Both the position numbers and the translations under genes were made by a program. Source: Shewanella livingstonensis (GTDB taxonomy: Bacteria; Pseudomonadota; Gammaproteobacteria; Enterobacterales; Shewanellaceae). Taken from it: 64,000 bases of DNA. The stretch lies in assembly GCF_003855395.1 (NCBI RefSeq), contig NZ_CP034015.1, positions 2,986,001-3,050,000 on the forward strand, given 5' to 3'. Of this stretch, positions 18,018 through 30,682 are shown one piece after another. A model generated the notes under the pieces. That model had not been told where the DNA came from. It did no database searches and worked only from the letters and a program-made list of their open reading frames with translations. Position 1 is the stretch's first letter. Every line of letters begins with the position of its first letter.

Positions 18018-18527
18018 ATGGGATTTTTAAGCCGTATTCGACGACTTATTTCAGGTCAACCACCATTAACAGGGGGTATCGCTATTTATGCCCCCGTATC
18101 GGGTGATATTGTTGCAATAGAAAAAGTACCCGACGTAGTATTTGCTGAGAAAATTGTTGGTGATGGCATTGCTATCGACCCTAAAGGCGAATTTATTGTC
18201 GCCCCAATTGATGGCACTATCGGTAAAATTTTTGAAACTAATCACGCATTTAGCATCGAATCACCGCAAGGACTAGAATTGTTTGTTCATTTTGGTGTTG
18301 GCACTGTTGAGCTAAGGGGCAATGGTTTTAAACGTTTAGCCGAAGAAGGCCAACAAGTTAAAGCGGGTGAACCTATCTTATCATTTGATTTGGCTTATTT
18401 ACGCGGTAAAGTTGACAGCCTGTTAACCCCTGTGGTGCTGGCCAATATGGAAGATGTTAAACAATTAGATAAGGCTCAGGGTAGTGTCATTGCTGGTAAA
18501 GATATTATTTTTACCGTGCAAATGTAA
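18018..18527 (+). CDS. crr: PTS glucose-type EIIA component
   Basis: A 169-residue phosphocarrier. The phosphorylated His is His91 (LFVHFGVGT) and the assisting His is His76 (ETNHAFSI), the same pair as E. coli His90/His75 when Met is not counted. The N-terminal amphipathic helix MGFLSRIRRLI is the membrane-touching segment of EIIA-Glc. In enterics the unphosphorylated form blocks sugar permeases and the phosphorylated form stimulates adenylate cyclase; a similar role is likely. GAGG lies 9 bases upstream of the ATG. Confidence 0.96.
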   Translation: MGFLSRIRRLISGQPPLTGGIAIYAPVSGDIVAIEKVPDVVFAEKIVGDGIAIDPKGEFIVAPIDGTIGKIFETNHAFSIESPQGLELFVHFGVGTVELRGNGFKRLAEEGQQVKAGEPILSFDLAYLRGKVDSLLTPVVLANMEDVKQLDKAQGSVIAGKDIIFTVQM

Positions 18528-18620
18528 TTTTACTCAGAGTAACTCTATTTGTGGGGCATAATTAACCACTTTATTTACCTCGTATAGCCAGTGGTTATTG
18601 CCAATGCTTAGCGACACATT

Positions 18621-18661
18621 AATATGCAACCTCAGGCTTAAGTTAGCCTAGGTTGCATATT
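18621..18661. other. Strong hairpin downstream of crr
   Basis: AATATGCAACCT and AGGCT pair with AGCCT and AGGTTGCATATT across a 6-base loop, leaving only C18633 unpaired: a 17-bp stem. No T-run follows, so it is not a classic terminator. It could stabilise the pts mRNA 3' end. Confidence 0.7.
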
Positions 18662-18818
18662 ATGAAATCTTTTCAAAACACCTTCTTCAGCTTGTTCAAG
18701 CCGCTTCACAATGCCACAATGTTAATATTATCACGGTTAACTAAGGCTGCTTTTTCAGGCTCATCTTGAGAGCTAAATCTTAACGTTACAATCCAATAGA
18801 CATTAATGGAGTACTCTT

Positions 18819-20994
<2,176 letters not shown>

Positions 20995-21028
20995 TGTCTG
21001 CGCGTACATTCCTTTATATGAGTCTGTT

Positions 21029-21877
21029 ATGCCTACTTTAATGCTCCATAAAATAATTGATAACCAACCTTTATATTACTCAGATGAAGGCCACGGGCCT
21101 GTTATTATTTTCTGCCATGGCTTACTCACTAGTAGCACTATGTGGCGTTCACAAATCAATACGTTATCATCACAGTACCGTTGTATCGCCATCGACTTTT
21201 GGGGTCATGGTCAAACCACCACTATTCCAGAGACCACTCAAAATTTACAAGATGTAGCACAACAGGTATTAACCTTGATGGATCTGCTTAACATCAAATC
21301 GGCCGCTATTATAGGTCATGGTAGTGGCGGAGCCATTGCTGCAGAACTTGTTTTATACGCACCGGTGCGTATTAATGCGCTGATAATGCTTAACAGTTTT
21401 GTCGGATTCGAACCGCAAGTTAATTGCGTAAAATACCAAGGGTTAATGGCGCAAATTGCTAACGAGCAAACCATTTCAACAGCGCTTGCACACATTATTA
21501 GCCCGTTGTTTTTTAGTAAAGACATTGAACAGTTAATTGACCAAGACGCGAAGCTTGATGCCGTGGTAGAGCAATTCAGAGTTGAATTAACCACTTACTC
21601 AAGCGCACAAATAACGGTGTTACTTAAATTTGCGAATATGGCTATTTTTAAACGTGACACTCTCGAATTTGTTGAGGCTCTCACCTTACCCACCTTAGTT
21701 GTTGCGAGTTTGAGGGGGTATTTACGTACCGCACTTGAAAGTTATTTAATGCATGACTCAATCGATGGCAGCCAATTATTGAATATTGAACAAGCTGGTC
21801 ATTTAGCTAACATCGAAAAATCCAACCTTTTCAATCAGCATCTTATTGATTTTTTAGATAAAATTAATTTTAATTAA
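21029..21877 (+). CDS. Alpha/beta-hydrolase fold protein
   Basis: A 282-residue protein with the hydrolase order: FCHGLLTS (oxyanion region), the nucleophile elbow GHGSGG and a C-terminal His in EQAGHLANIE. The ATG at 21029 is preferred over a TTG at 20972 because the latter runs into the preceding gene and adds no conserved sequence. The pattern resembles 3-oxoadipate enol-lactonase-like and related esterases, but no aromatic-pathway genes are nearby, so the substrate is unknown. Confidence 0.8.
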   Translation: MPTLMLHKIIDNQPLYYSDEGHGPVIIFCHGLLTSSTMWRSQINTLSSQYRCIAIDFWGHGQTTTIPETTQNLQDVAQQVLTLMDLLNIKSAAIIGHGSGGAIAAELVLYAPVRINALIMLNSFVGFEPQVNCVKYQGLMAQIANEQTISTALAHIISPLFFSKDIEQLIDQDAKLDAVVEQFRVELTTYSSAQITVLLKFANMAIFKRDTLEFVEALTLPTLVVASLRGYLRTALESYLMHDSIDGSQLLNIEQAGHLANIEKSNLFNQHLIDFLDKINFN

Positions 21878-21985
21878 TCACGCCAATGGATAGACCAGAT
21901 ACGCCAACATAGCTGATATACTCGTACAAAATGACATATTGGCTGTAATTCCTTACAGGCAAACAACGACCTAATTCGAGCACCA

Positions 21986-22600
21986 ATGAAACTTCTTAAA
22001 CCATTATTTGATAATAATCGCCGTTGGGCTGAACGGATCAATAAAGAAGATCCAACCTTTTTCGAACAATTAGCCAAACAACAAAACCCTGAATATCTGT
22101 GGATTGGTTGTTCCGACAGCCGGGTGCCTTCTAATCAAATTATCGACTTGTTACCCGGTGAAGTTTTCGTTCATCGTAATATTGCCAATATGGTCATCCA
22201 TACTGATTTAAACTGCTTATCTGTGCTGCAATACGCTGTCGATGTGCTGAAAGTAAAGCATATTATGGTGGTTGGACATTATGGTTGCGGTGGTGTGCGA
22301 GCAGCAATGAATAAAGAGCGATTAGGGTTAATTGATAATTGGCTTGGCCATTTACGTGACATATATCGTATTCACGAAGACGCGCTTGAATCGATGAGTG
22401 AACAAGCACGTTTTGATCGCCTATGTGAGCTTAATGTAATGGAACAAGTGTCAAATGTGGTATCGACCAACATCGTTCAAGAAGCATGGGATCGTGGTCA
22501 AGAGGTAGCAATACATGGTTGGATTTACGGGATTAATAATGGATTACTCACAGATTTAGATGTAACCATTGACCGTATTCATGGCCGAATTTTTGTATAA
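21986..22600 (+). CDS. can: Beta-class carbonic anhydrase
   Basis: A 204-residue zinc enzyme converting CO2 and bicarbonate. Ligands and partner residues fall at the same numbers as in E. coli Can: Cys42 and Asp44 in CSDSRVPSN, His98 and Cys101 in VGHYGCGG, with Arg in HRNIANMV. Single-gene unit followed by its own hairpin at 22634-22653. Confidence 0.96.
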   Translation: MKLLKPLFDNNRRWAERINKEDPTFFEQLAKQQNPEYLWIGCSDSRVPSNQIIDLLPGEVFVHRNIANMVIHTDLNCLSVLQYAVDVLKVKHIMVVGHYGCGGVRAAMNKERLGLIDNWLGHLRDIYRIHEDALESMSEQARFDRLCELNVMEQVSNVVSTNIVQEAWDRGQEVAIHGWIYGINNGLLTDLDVTIDRIHGRIFV

Positions 22601-22633
22601 CTGTTCATTCTATCTCCGCTTACACTTTTATTA

Positions 22634-22653
22634 GGCCTGTTATTTAACAGGTC
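22634..22653 (+). terminator. Hairpin terminator after can
   Basis: AGGCCTGTTA pairs with TAACAGGTCT (one wobble pair) around a 2-base TT gap, then TTTG. Moderate strength. Confidence 0.55.
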
Positions 22654-22757
22654 TTTGTTTGTTGTCATTAAAAATATGCAATAAAAGTCGCGAACCACCA
22701 CTGAAGAACGTTATAATCATCGCGTTTATTTAGCGCTACTATGCGCAGAATTTTTAG

Positions 22758-23954
<1,197 letters not shown>

Positions 23955-23977
23955 TCTTAATGCCTCTGTGCCAGTAA

Positions 23978-25096
<1,119 letters not shown>

Positions 25097-25116
25097 TAAA
25101 CGGTATATTACGTCAT

Positions 25117-25141
25117 AAAGGGCTCTTATGAGCCCTTTTAT
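25117..25141 (+). terminator. Rho-independent terminator between kdnB and kdsB
   Basis: AAAGGGCTC, loop TTAT, GAGCCCTTTTA. It lies 46 bp before the kdsB ATG, so kdsB may depend on readthrough or on a promoter inside that short gap. Confidence 0.85.
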
Positions 25142-25184
25142 TTATTGTCTATATTATAGTCACAACCACAAGTAGGTCATATTA

Positions 25185-25922
25185 ATGAATGTTACTCTAT
25201 TAATCCCGGCACGTTATGGTTCAAGCCGTTTCCCGGGCAAACCGCTAGCCCCGATTAATGGTAAACCCATGATCCAACACGTTTATGAACGCGCTTCTTT
25301 AGCCAAAGGCGTCGATAATATCTATGTCGCTACTGACGACGACCGGATTAAGGATGCAGTTGAATCTTTTGGTGGTAAAGTGGTAATGACCAGCCCAGAT
25401 GCTGCCTCAGGTACCGACCGAATTAATGATGCCATTGAGCAACTGGGTCTGAGTGATGACGATTTAGTGATTAATTTACAAGGCGATCAGCCACTGATTG
25501 ATCCCATTTCAATTGAGCAAATCATTACCCTATTTGAACGTCACCCTGGTGAGTTCGAAATGGCGACCTTAGGATTTGAAATCGTTGATAAACGCGAATT
25601 AGACGATCCGATGCACGTTAAAATGGTGTTCGATAATGACTATAATGCATTGTATTTCTCACGAGCACGTATTCCCTTTGGCCGTGATACTAATGACTAT
25701 CCAGTTTATAAACACTTAGGTGTTTATGCTTATACTAAGCGTTTTGTGAATGCATTTGCTAAGTTACCTTTAGGCAGACTTGAAGATCTCGAAAAATTAG
25801 AGCAGCTACGCGCTCTTGAATATGGCCACAAAATTAAAATTGCGATCAGTGCATTTGACTCTCCAGAAGTCGATACCCCTGAAGATATTCGCAAGTGTGA
25901 GCTACGCTTAGCCGTTGACTAA
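25185..25922 (+). CDS. kdsB: CMP-8-amino-Kdo/Kdo cytidylyltransferase
   Basis: A 245-residue nucleotidyltransferase that activates the sugar with CTP for LPS core assembly. N-terminal [37 protein letters not shown] and [10 protein letters not shown] follow the KdsB pattern. In Shewanella the enzyme prefers 8-amino-Kdo, and adjacency to kdnA and kdnB supports that here. Confidence 0.95.
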   Translation: MNVTLLIPARYGSSRFPGKPLAPINGKPMIQHVYERASLAKGVDNIYVATDDDRIKDAVESFGGKVVMTSPDAASGTDRINDAIEQLGLSDDDLVINLQGDQPLIDPISIEQIITLFERHPGEFEMATLGFEIVDKRELDDPMHVKMVFDNDYNALYFSRARIPFGRDTNDYPVYKHLGVYAYTKRFVNAFAKLPLGRLEDLEKLEQLRALEYGHKIKIAISAFDSPEVDTPEDIRKCELRLAVD

Positions 25923-26012
25923 CTAACATGTGTTAATCTAGCCGCAGTTGCCCAGCAACACGGCTAGACAATACCAAGCTTAAATAATACCAAGGTTAAA
26001 CAGGAGTTTACC

Positions 26013-26246
26013 ATGAGTTTAGAAGGCTACGAAGTATGGCTAATCATTATTTTAGTCCTCGGCGTTATTGCGAGTAATATTGCGGTATTGAAATATTCGG
26101 CCAAGTTTAAAATGCCTCAATTTGGTGAGCATAAAGACGAAGCCAGTATAGTGGAACCTAAAAGCAGTTCAGAACAGCCTGCTGAGGAACTTAATCAACA
26201 ACCTTCTAAAGAAGACGACAAAGAGAATAAACACAACACACTATAA
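26013..26246 (+). CDS. DUF2897 family small membrane protein
   Basis: A 77-residue protein with one TM segment (VWLIIILVLGVIASNIAVL, residues 8-26), then a hydrophilic tail rich in Glu, Gln, Ser and Lys. AGGAG lies 7 bases before the ATG. This matches the small proteins I know as DUF2897, of unknown role, from Shewanella and relatives. Confidence 0.7.
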   Translation: MSLEGYEVWLIIILVLGVIASNIAVLKYSAKFKMPQFGEHKDEASIVEPKSSSEQPAEELNQQPSKEDDKENKHNTL

Positions 26247-26407
26247 TTGCCGAAGATCATCTATCCCGGTAATCACTGCAACGATATTATTATATAAGTG
26301 CGCCAGCGTACTGAGTTATTGTTATTTATATAGCACTCATTTAGGTGTTTTATCTCATTACATATCGCTACTCCCGCAACAAGCGATGCAGAGCCCTAAC
26401 CGCATAA

Positions 26408-26440
26408 TAAAAAAGCTAACACCACGATGGCGTTAGCTTT
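26408..26440 (-). terminator. Terminator of the perM gene
   Basis: A stem with one mismatch (AAAGCTAACACC with GGCGTTAGCTTT), 5-base loop. On the minus strand it ends in a T-run from the A-rich 26409-26414, which fits the end of perM transcription. Confidence 0.75.
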
Positions 26441-26482
26441 GATTTATATACCTCCAGACCTGCCTAAGACAACATACAACGG

Positions 26483-27565
26483 CTACTCAGAGTCGAACTT
26501 AATTTGTTGTTGCTCTTGGTTATTTGGCCAAGCATTTATTACCGCTTTGACTAGCGATGCTAGCGGTATGGCAAAGAACACGCCCCAAACGCCCCATAAA
26601 CCACCAAAGACTAATACTGCAGCAATAATAACTACCGGATGTAAATCAACAGCATCAGAGAACAATAGCGGTACCAACACATTACCATCTAATGCCTGAA
26701 TAATTCCATAACCTAACATTAGGTAACCAAATTCAGCACTAAATCCCCATTGGAAAAAAGCCACTAAGGCAATGGGTAATGTCACCAATGTAGCACCAAC
26801 ATAAGGGATTAAAACAGACAAACCAGTCAGTACACCGAGTAAGGCAGAATACCGAAGTCCCATGATGGCAAAAAAGATATAACTGGCTACTCCAACTATA
26901 ACAATTTCAATCACTTTGCCACGAATATAGTTAAAAATTTGTTGATCCATTTCAAACCATACTTTGCGTGCTAAACCACGGTTCGTTGGGAAAAAACGTT
27001 TACTGCCATTGAGCAAAAACGCTTTATCCTTTAAAAAGAAAAAGACTAATAAAGGCACTAAAATCGCGTACACCATCAGCACTAATAATGATGCAGAATA
27101 ACCTAAAATTTGTTTACCTAAATCAATAAGGTGCTGAGTATCAAGCATCTTGTTGATTTCTTCCATCATCGAATCAAGTTGCGGAGCACTTACAAATTGA
27201 GGGTAATCGGCACTAAACTCTCTAACGATTAACATGCCCTTATCGATCATTGAGGGTAAATCGGTGACCAATGACACCCCTTGACGCCAAATACTCGGTA
27301 CCAAGCCAAACATCAAAATGATCATTAAGCCTAAAAAGACTACCAACACAATCGAAGCCGCCATCGTTCTACTTATCCCCAGGCGCGACATTTGTGCTAC
27401 TGGCCATTCGAGTAAAAAGGCTAATACTAAAGCAACCAGCAATGGCGCAAGCAATCCGGAACCAAAGTACAATGCAAGACCGATCCCAATAATGATAAAC
27501 ATTAACGTTATGGCTTGTGGATCACTAAAGCGGGTTTTGTACCAATCAGTTAAAAATTCCAGCAT
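26483..27565 (-). CDS. perM: AI-2E/PerM family permease
   Basis: A 360-residue inner-membrane protein with about eight TM segments. It has the family's features: the early pair IIIGIGLALYFGSGLLAPLL and LVALVLAFLLEWPV, a central soluble stretch, and GVLTGLSVLIPYVGA. AAAAGG 8 bases upstream of the ATG at 27565 supports this start over longer frames. E. coli PerM sits next to bepA in the same way. The transported substrate is unknown. Confidence 0.88.
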   Translation of the reverse strand: MLEFLTDWYKTRFSDPQAITLMFIIIGIGLALYFGSGLLAPLLVALVLAFLLEWPVAQMSRLGISRTMAASIVLVVFLGLMIILMFGLVPSIWRQGVSLVTDLPSMIDKGMLIVREFSADYPQFVSAPQLDSMMEEINKMLDTQHLIDLGKQILGYSASLLVLMVYAILVPLLVFFFLKDKAFLLNGSKRFFPTNRGLARKVWFEMDQQIFNYIRGKVIEIVIVGVASYIFFAIMGLRYSALLGVLTGLSVLIPYVGATLVTLPIALVAFFQWGFSAEFGYLMLGYGIIQALDGNVLVPLLFSDAVDLHPVVIIAAVLVFGGLWGVWGVFFAIPLASLVKAVINAWPNNQEQQQIKFDSE

Positions 27566-27590
27566 TAAAAAACCTTTTATATGAACAATA

Positions 27591-27812
27591 TCAATTTCTT
27601 TTGGTGATGATAAATGATAAACAATGCGGTTGATCTGCAATGATTTCAATACCAAAACCCATTTTTTTTATCAACAAGGGAACATCTCGGCGCGAACCGG
27701 GGTCTGATAACAGAACATGTAATTTTTCATCCATATCCATTTGCTTCAATAAAAGTTTTACTTTTACCAAAGGATAAGGACAAACATAGGGTGTTAAATC
27801 AATTAAAATCAT
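27591..27812 (-). CDS. TusA/SirA-like sulfur-carrier family protein
   Basis: A 73-residue protein with the family motif CPYPLVKVK (Cys11) near the N-terminus, as in TusA and YedF where Cys carries a persulfide. The ATG at 27812 is chosen; the frame also opens two codons earlier at a TTG. It is not canonical TusA (CPEP motif). It lies 25 bp upstream of perM, so the two are probably one transcript. Confidence 0.8.
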   Translation of the reverse strand: MILIDLTPYVCPYPLVKVKLLLKQMDMDEKLHVLLSDPGSRRDVPLLIKKMGFGIEIIADQPHCLSFIITKRN

Positions 27813-27939
27813 TATCAACTTGCTTTAAACAATCTAGGGCTATTATCCTAGCTTGGACAATAAACCACAAGCAATGTAACTTAAGCAAACTTATTGGTTA
27901 AGCTTAAATTTTCGATTCAATCATCATTAAAGGTTTCGC

Positions 27940-29409
27940 TTGAGCAAATTATCATTATCGACCTTTTCAAAAACACTGGCCGCTAGCGCTATAAGCGTGT
28001 TATTTGCCGCCAGTATTGGCCACAGTTTTGCTAATAATGATCTACCGGATCTTGGCACCGCAGCGGTCAATACTTTTAGTTTAGAAAAAGAAACCGTTTA
28101 CGGTGACGCTTATATGCGCGTTATTCGCTCTTCTGCACCCGTTCTTAGTGATCCGGTGCTAAGCCAATATCTATCAGAACTAGGTAATAAGCTAGTTGCT
28201 AATGCCACTGGCGTAAAAACGCCGTTTTATTTCTTTTTATTGCGCAATGATGAAATTAACGCCTTTGCATTTTTCGGTGGTCATGTTGGCGTGCATACTG
28301 GCTTATTTTTAAATGCCGACACTGAAAGTGAATTAGCATCAGTGCTCGCACACGAAATTACCCATGTAACCCAACGACACCTTGCTCGCTCACTAGAAGC
28401 ACAACAAAAGAGTTCGACTGCTACCATTGTGGGCATGCTAGGGGCTATTTTATTAACCATAGCAGCGCCTCAAGCCGGTATGGCGGCATTAGCCACCACC
28501 CAAGCTTTAACAACGCAATCAAAAATCAACTATACCCGCTTACATGAAAAAGAAGCAGACCGTATTGGAATGCAAATTCTTGTTGATGCGGGATTTGATC
28601 CCAATGCTGCCGCCACTTTTTTTGGTCAACTGGCTATTCGCTATCGTTTTACCACTACGCCACCGCAAATGTTACTGACACATCCGTTGCCAGAGTCTCG
28701 TATTACCGAGGCGCGTAACCGTGCGGCTCAGTACCCTAAACATAATGTGCCTAACAGTTTAAACTTTCAGTTAGCAAAAGCGCGTATTCAAGTGCGTTTT
28801 TCCAGTTTTAGTGATGATGCCGCGTTATCTTTATTTGAACAACAGCTGAAAAAGAACGAATACTCTTTCAAAGAGGCCGCTCTTTATGGCAAAGCCTTAG
28901 CCCTTTTCCGGTTAGAAAAATTTGCTCAAGCTGAAGTGATTATTGATGATTTACTAAAACAAGATGATAATAATCTGTTCTACATCGACACCAAAACAGA
29001 TTTGTTAGATCAGAAAAAAGATTTTGCAGGCGCAATAGCATTATTAGAAGCTCAGCGAAAATTGAAACCGACCTCGCAAGTGGTCAACACAAACTTAGCT
29101 AATATTTATGTTCAGGCTGATCAGCCTAATAAAGCCATCCCACTTTTAGAAGAACTAATATTTTTTGATAAGCAGAATATGCTGCCATATCAAATTATGG
29201 CCGACGCATACCGTAAATTGGACAATAAAGCGCTTGAGTATTATAGCAATGCTGAACTCATGGCCTTATCTGCTAACTATAAAGGAGCAATCGACCAACT
29301 CAATTATGCTTATCGCTACTCTAACGGCCAAACGTTACAACTGGCACGAATTGAAGCGAGAATAAGGCAATTTAGACAAGCAGATAGGGCAATGGAAGAA
29401 TTAAAATAG
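27940..29409 (+). CDS. bepA: BepA-like M48 metalloprotease/chaperone with TPR repeats
   Basis: A 489-residue periplasmic protein that, in E. coli, helps assemble or degrade outer-membrane proteins such as LptD. The signal peptide ends near GHSFA (residue 31). The zinc site is HEITH (His138, Glu139, His142) with the third-ligand segment HEKEADRIG near 202-210. The C-terminal half (about 270-489) is TPR-like. The start is TTG at 27940 with AAAGG 6-7 bases upstream. It is divergent from the TusA-like gene and followed by a strong terminator. Confidence 0.93.
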   Translation: MSKLSLSTFSKTLAASAISVLFAASIGHSFANNDLPDLGTAAVNTFSLEKETVYGDAYMRVIRSSAPVLSDPVLSQYLSELGNKLVANATGVKTPFYFFLLRNDEINAFAFFGGHVGVHTGLFLNADTESELASVLAHEITHVTQRHLARSLEAQQKSSTATIVGMLGAILLTIAAPQAGMAALATTQALTTQSKINYTRLHEKEADRIGMQILVDAGFDPNAAATFFGQLAIRYRFTTTPPQMLLTHPLPESRITEARNRAAQYPKHNVPNSLNFQLAKARIQVRFSSFSDDAALSLFEQQLKKNEYSFKEAALYGKALALFRLEKFAQAEVIIDDLLKQDDNNLFYIDTKTDLLDQKKDFAGAIALLEAQRKLKPTSQVVNTNLANIYVQADQPNKAIPLLEELIFFDKQNMLPYQIMADAYRKLDNKALEYYSNAELMALSANYKGAIDQLNYAYRYSNGQTLQLARIEARIRQFRQADRAMEELK

Positions 29410-29450
29410 CCGTGATTATCTAACCTTATAAGTGATTCTTTGATAGAATA

Positions 29451-29489
29451 ATGGCAAACAATAAATCAACTTATTGTTTGCCATTTTTT
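29451..29489 (+). terminator. Strong terminator after bepA
   Basis: A perfect 14-bp stem ATGGCAAACAATAA / TTATTGTTTGCCAT with a 6-base loop, followed by TTTTT. Confidence 0.93.
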
Positions 29490-29506
29490 AATGACGGACT
29501 TTGACT

Positions 29507-29863
29507 ATGAAAACAGTAAAAACGACAATTTACCATAACCCACGCTGTTCAAAAAGCCGTGAAACGTTAGCATTACTGCAAGCAAATAACGTCGATATCA
29601 CTATCATTGAATATTTAAAGACGCCCCTTTCTGCCACTGAAATTCAAACGATATTACAACAACTAGGCTTAACAGCTCGCCAGTTAATGCGTACTAAAGA
29701 AGATGAATATAAAGCTCAAAACTTAGCTGATACATCATTATCTGAAGATCAACTTATCGCGGCTATGGTGACAACACCTAAATTAATCGAACGACCTATC
29801 GTGTTAGCAAATAATAAAGCTGCCATTGGTCGTCCACCTGAAAATGTTCTTTCTATTCTGTAA
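29507..29863 (+). CDS. arsC: ArsC-family arsenate reductase (glutaredoxin), YfgD-like
   Basis: A 118-residue thioredoxin-fold protein with IYHNPRCSKSRETLALL, whose Cys and the following SKSR match the ArsC active site, plus the Arg-containing LIERPIVL. E. coli YfgD lies between bepA and hda, as here, and its true substrate is unclear. I take the ATG at 29507; an in-frame TTG lies two codons upstream. Confidence 0.9.
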   Translation: MKTVKTTIYHNPRCSKSRETLALLQANNVDITIIEYLKTPLSATEIQTILQQLGLTARQLMRTKEDEYKAQNLADTSLSEDQLIAAMVTTPKLIERPIVLANNKAAIGRPPENVLSIL

Positions 29864-29874
29864 CGAGTAAAACA

Positions 29875-30252
29875 ATGACTTCTCAAACCTTGTTTCAACT
29901 TAGCCGTATCGGTTACCTTGCGTTACTCCTGTTGCTTAGCGGCTGGTTTATCCAACAAGGTATCAACGGGACTTACTCGCTTGGGTTCAGCCTAATATGG
30001 ATTGTGCCTTTACTGTTGCCACTCAAAGGTGTGTTAACTGGCAATCCATATACCTATGCCTGGGCTAGCTTTGTTCTGTGTGTGTATTTATTGCATGGAT
30101 TAACCCTTGCTTATGTCACCACTGATGCGTTGGTATTTGCACTGATTGAATCAGTATTGATTTGTGCTTTGTTGGTGAGTTTTCCATTCTATGCTCGTAA
30201 ACGCGGCCGGGAGCTAGGATTAGGGTTGAAGAAAAAGTCTGAACAACAATAG
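29875..30252 (+). CDS. DUF2069 family membrane protein
   Basis: A 125-residue protein with four hydrophobic segments (about residues 10-28, 36-52, 60-80, 85-105) and GNPYTYAWASFVLCVY. It ends in a basic tail GRELGLGLKKKSEQQ. The start is 12 bp after arsC, so they form an operon. The TAG stop coincides with the first bases of the MITE-like repeat at 30250, so the present C-terminus may have been set by that insertion. Confidence 0.82.
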   Translation: MTSQTLFQLSRIGYLALLLLLSGWFIQQGINGTYSLGFSLIWIVPLLLPLKGVLTGNPYTYAWASFVLCVYLLHGLTLAYVTTDALVFALIESVLICALLVSFPFYARKRGRELGLGLKKKSEQQ

Positions 30253-30529
30253 GGTATGTTGAACTTTTCTGGTTGAGTTTAGTTCGAGTTTAAAACGTTT
30301 TAATCGAGGCGAATGCATGGATGTCTAATCATCTGAGCAAAATGCACTCAACAAAGAGAAAAACGTTTTGGCCGAACCCTTCGGCCAGCATTTGTTGACC
30401 ATTTTTATTGCTTTATCGACTATTTATGTAAAATAACTACACCTCAAAGTCTCTGCCTCGCTGTTATATATGTTAAAAATGGTCAGCAATTTGCTGCAAA
30501 AATAAACTTTAAAGATCAACACCCCCTAT
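30250..30529 (+). mobile_element. MITE-like repeat, degenerate copy (copy 1)
   Basis: About 280 bp that aligns over its whole length with the reverse complement of 56186-56454, including the shared blocks ACGTTTTAATCGAGGCGAATG, ATAACTACACCTCAAAGTCT and GCTGCAAAAATAA. The ends (TAGGGTATGTTGAAC... and ...AAAGATCAACACCCCC) are worn versions of the perfect terminal repeats of copy 2. There is no coding capacity. Non-autonomous transposition by an IS elsewhere is inferred. Confidence 0.8.
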
Positions 30530-30557
30530 ATTAATGCCTGTTTAATTGATTGTATAT

Positions 30558-30581
30558 AAAGCGCCTTATGGCGCTTTTTTG
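30558..30581 (+). terminator. Rho-independent terminator downstream of the MITE-like repeat
   Basis: AAAGCGCC, loop TTAT, GGCGCTTTTTT. Probably the original terminator of the arsC-DUF2069 operon, now displaced by the repeat. Confidence 0.88.
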
Positions 30582-30682
30582 TTTATTGCATTTAATAAAC
30601 AGTGCGTGTTAGGTTGGTGTGTTAACAAGATGTTATATAAGTGTATTTTATAATTCTAAAAAAATAAACATGGAGTCGTTTA
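30582..30682. other. Promoter region of the putative metalloprotease lipoprotein
   Basis: 100 bp of AT-rich sequence between a terminator and the ATG at 30683; GGAG lies 8-9 bases before that ATG. Confidence 0.4.

Noticed and set aside
26427..26699. 90-codon plus-strand frame starting in the perM terminator
   Set aside because: It is antisense to perM and rich in Thr/Asn/Pro as expected of a shadow frame.
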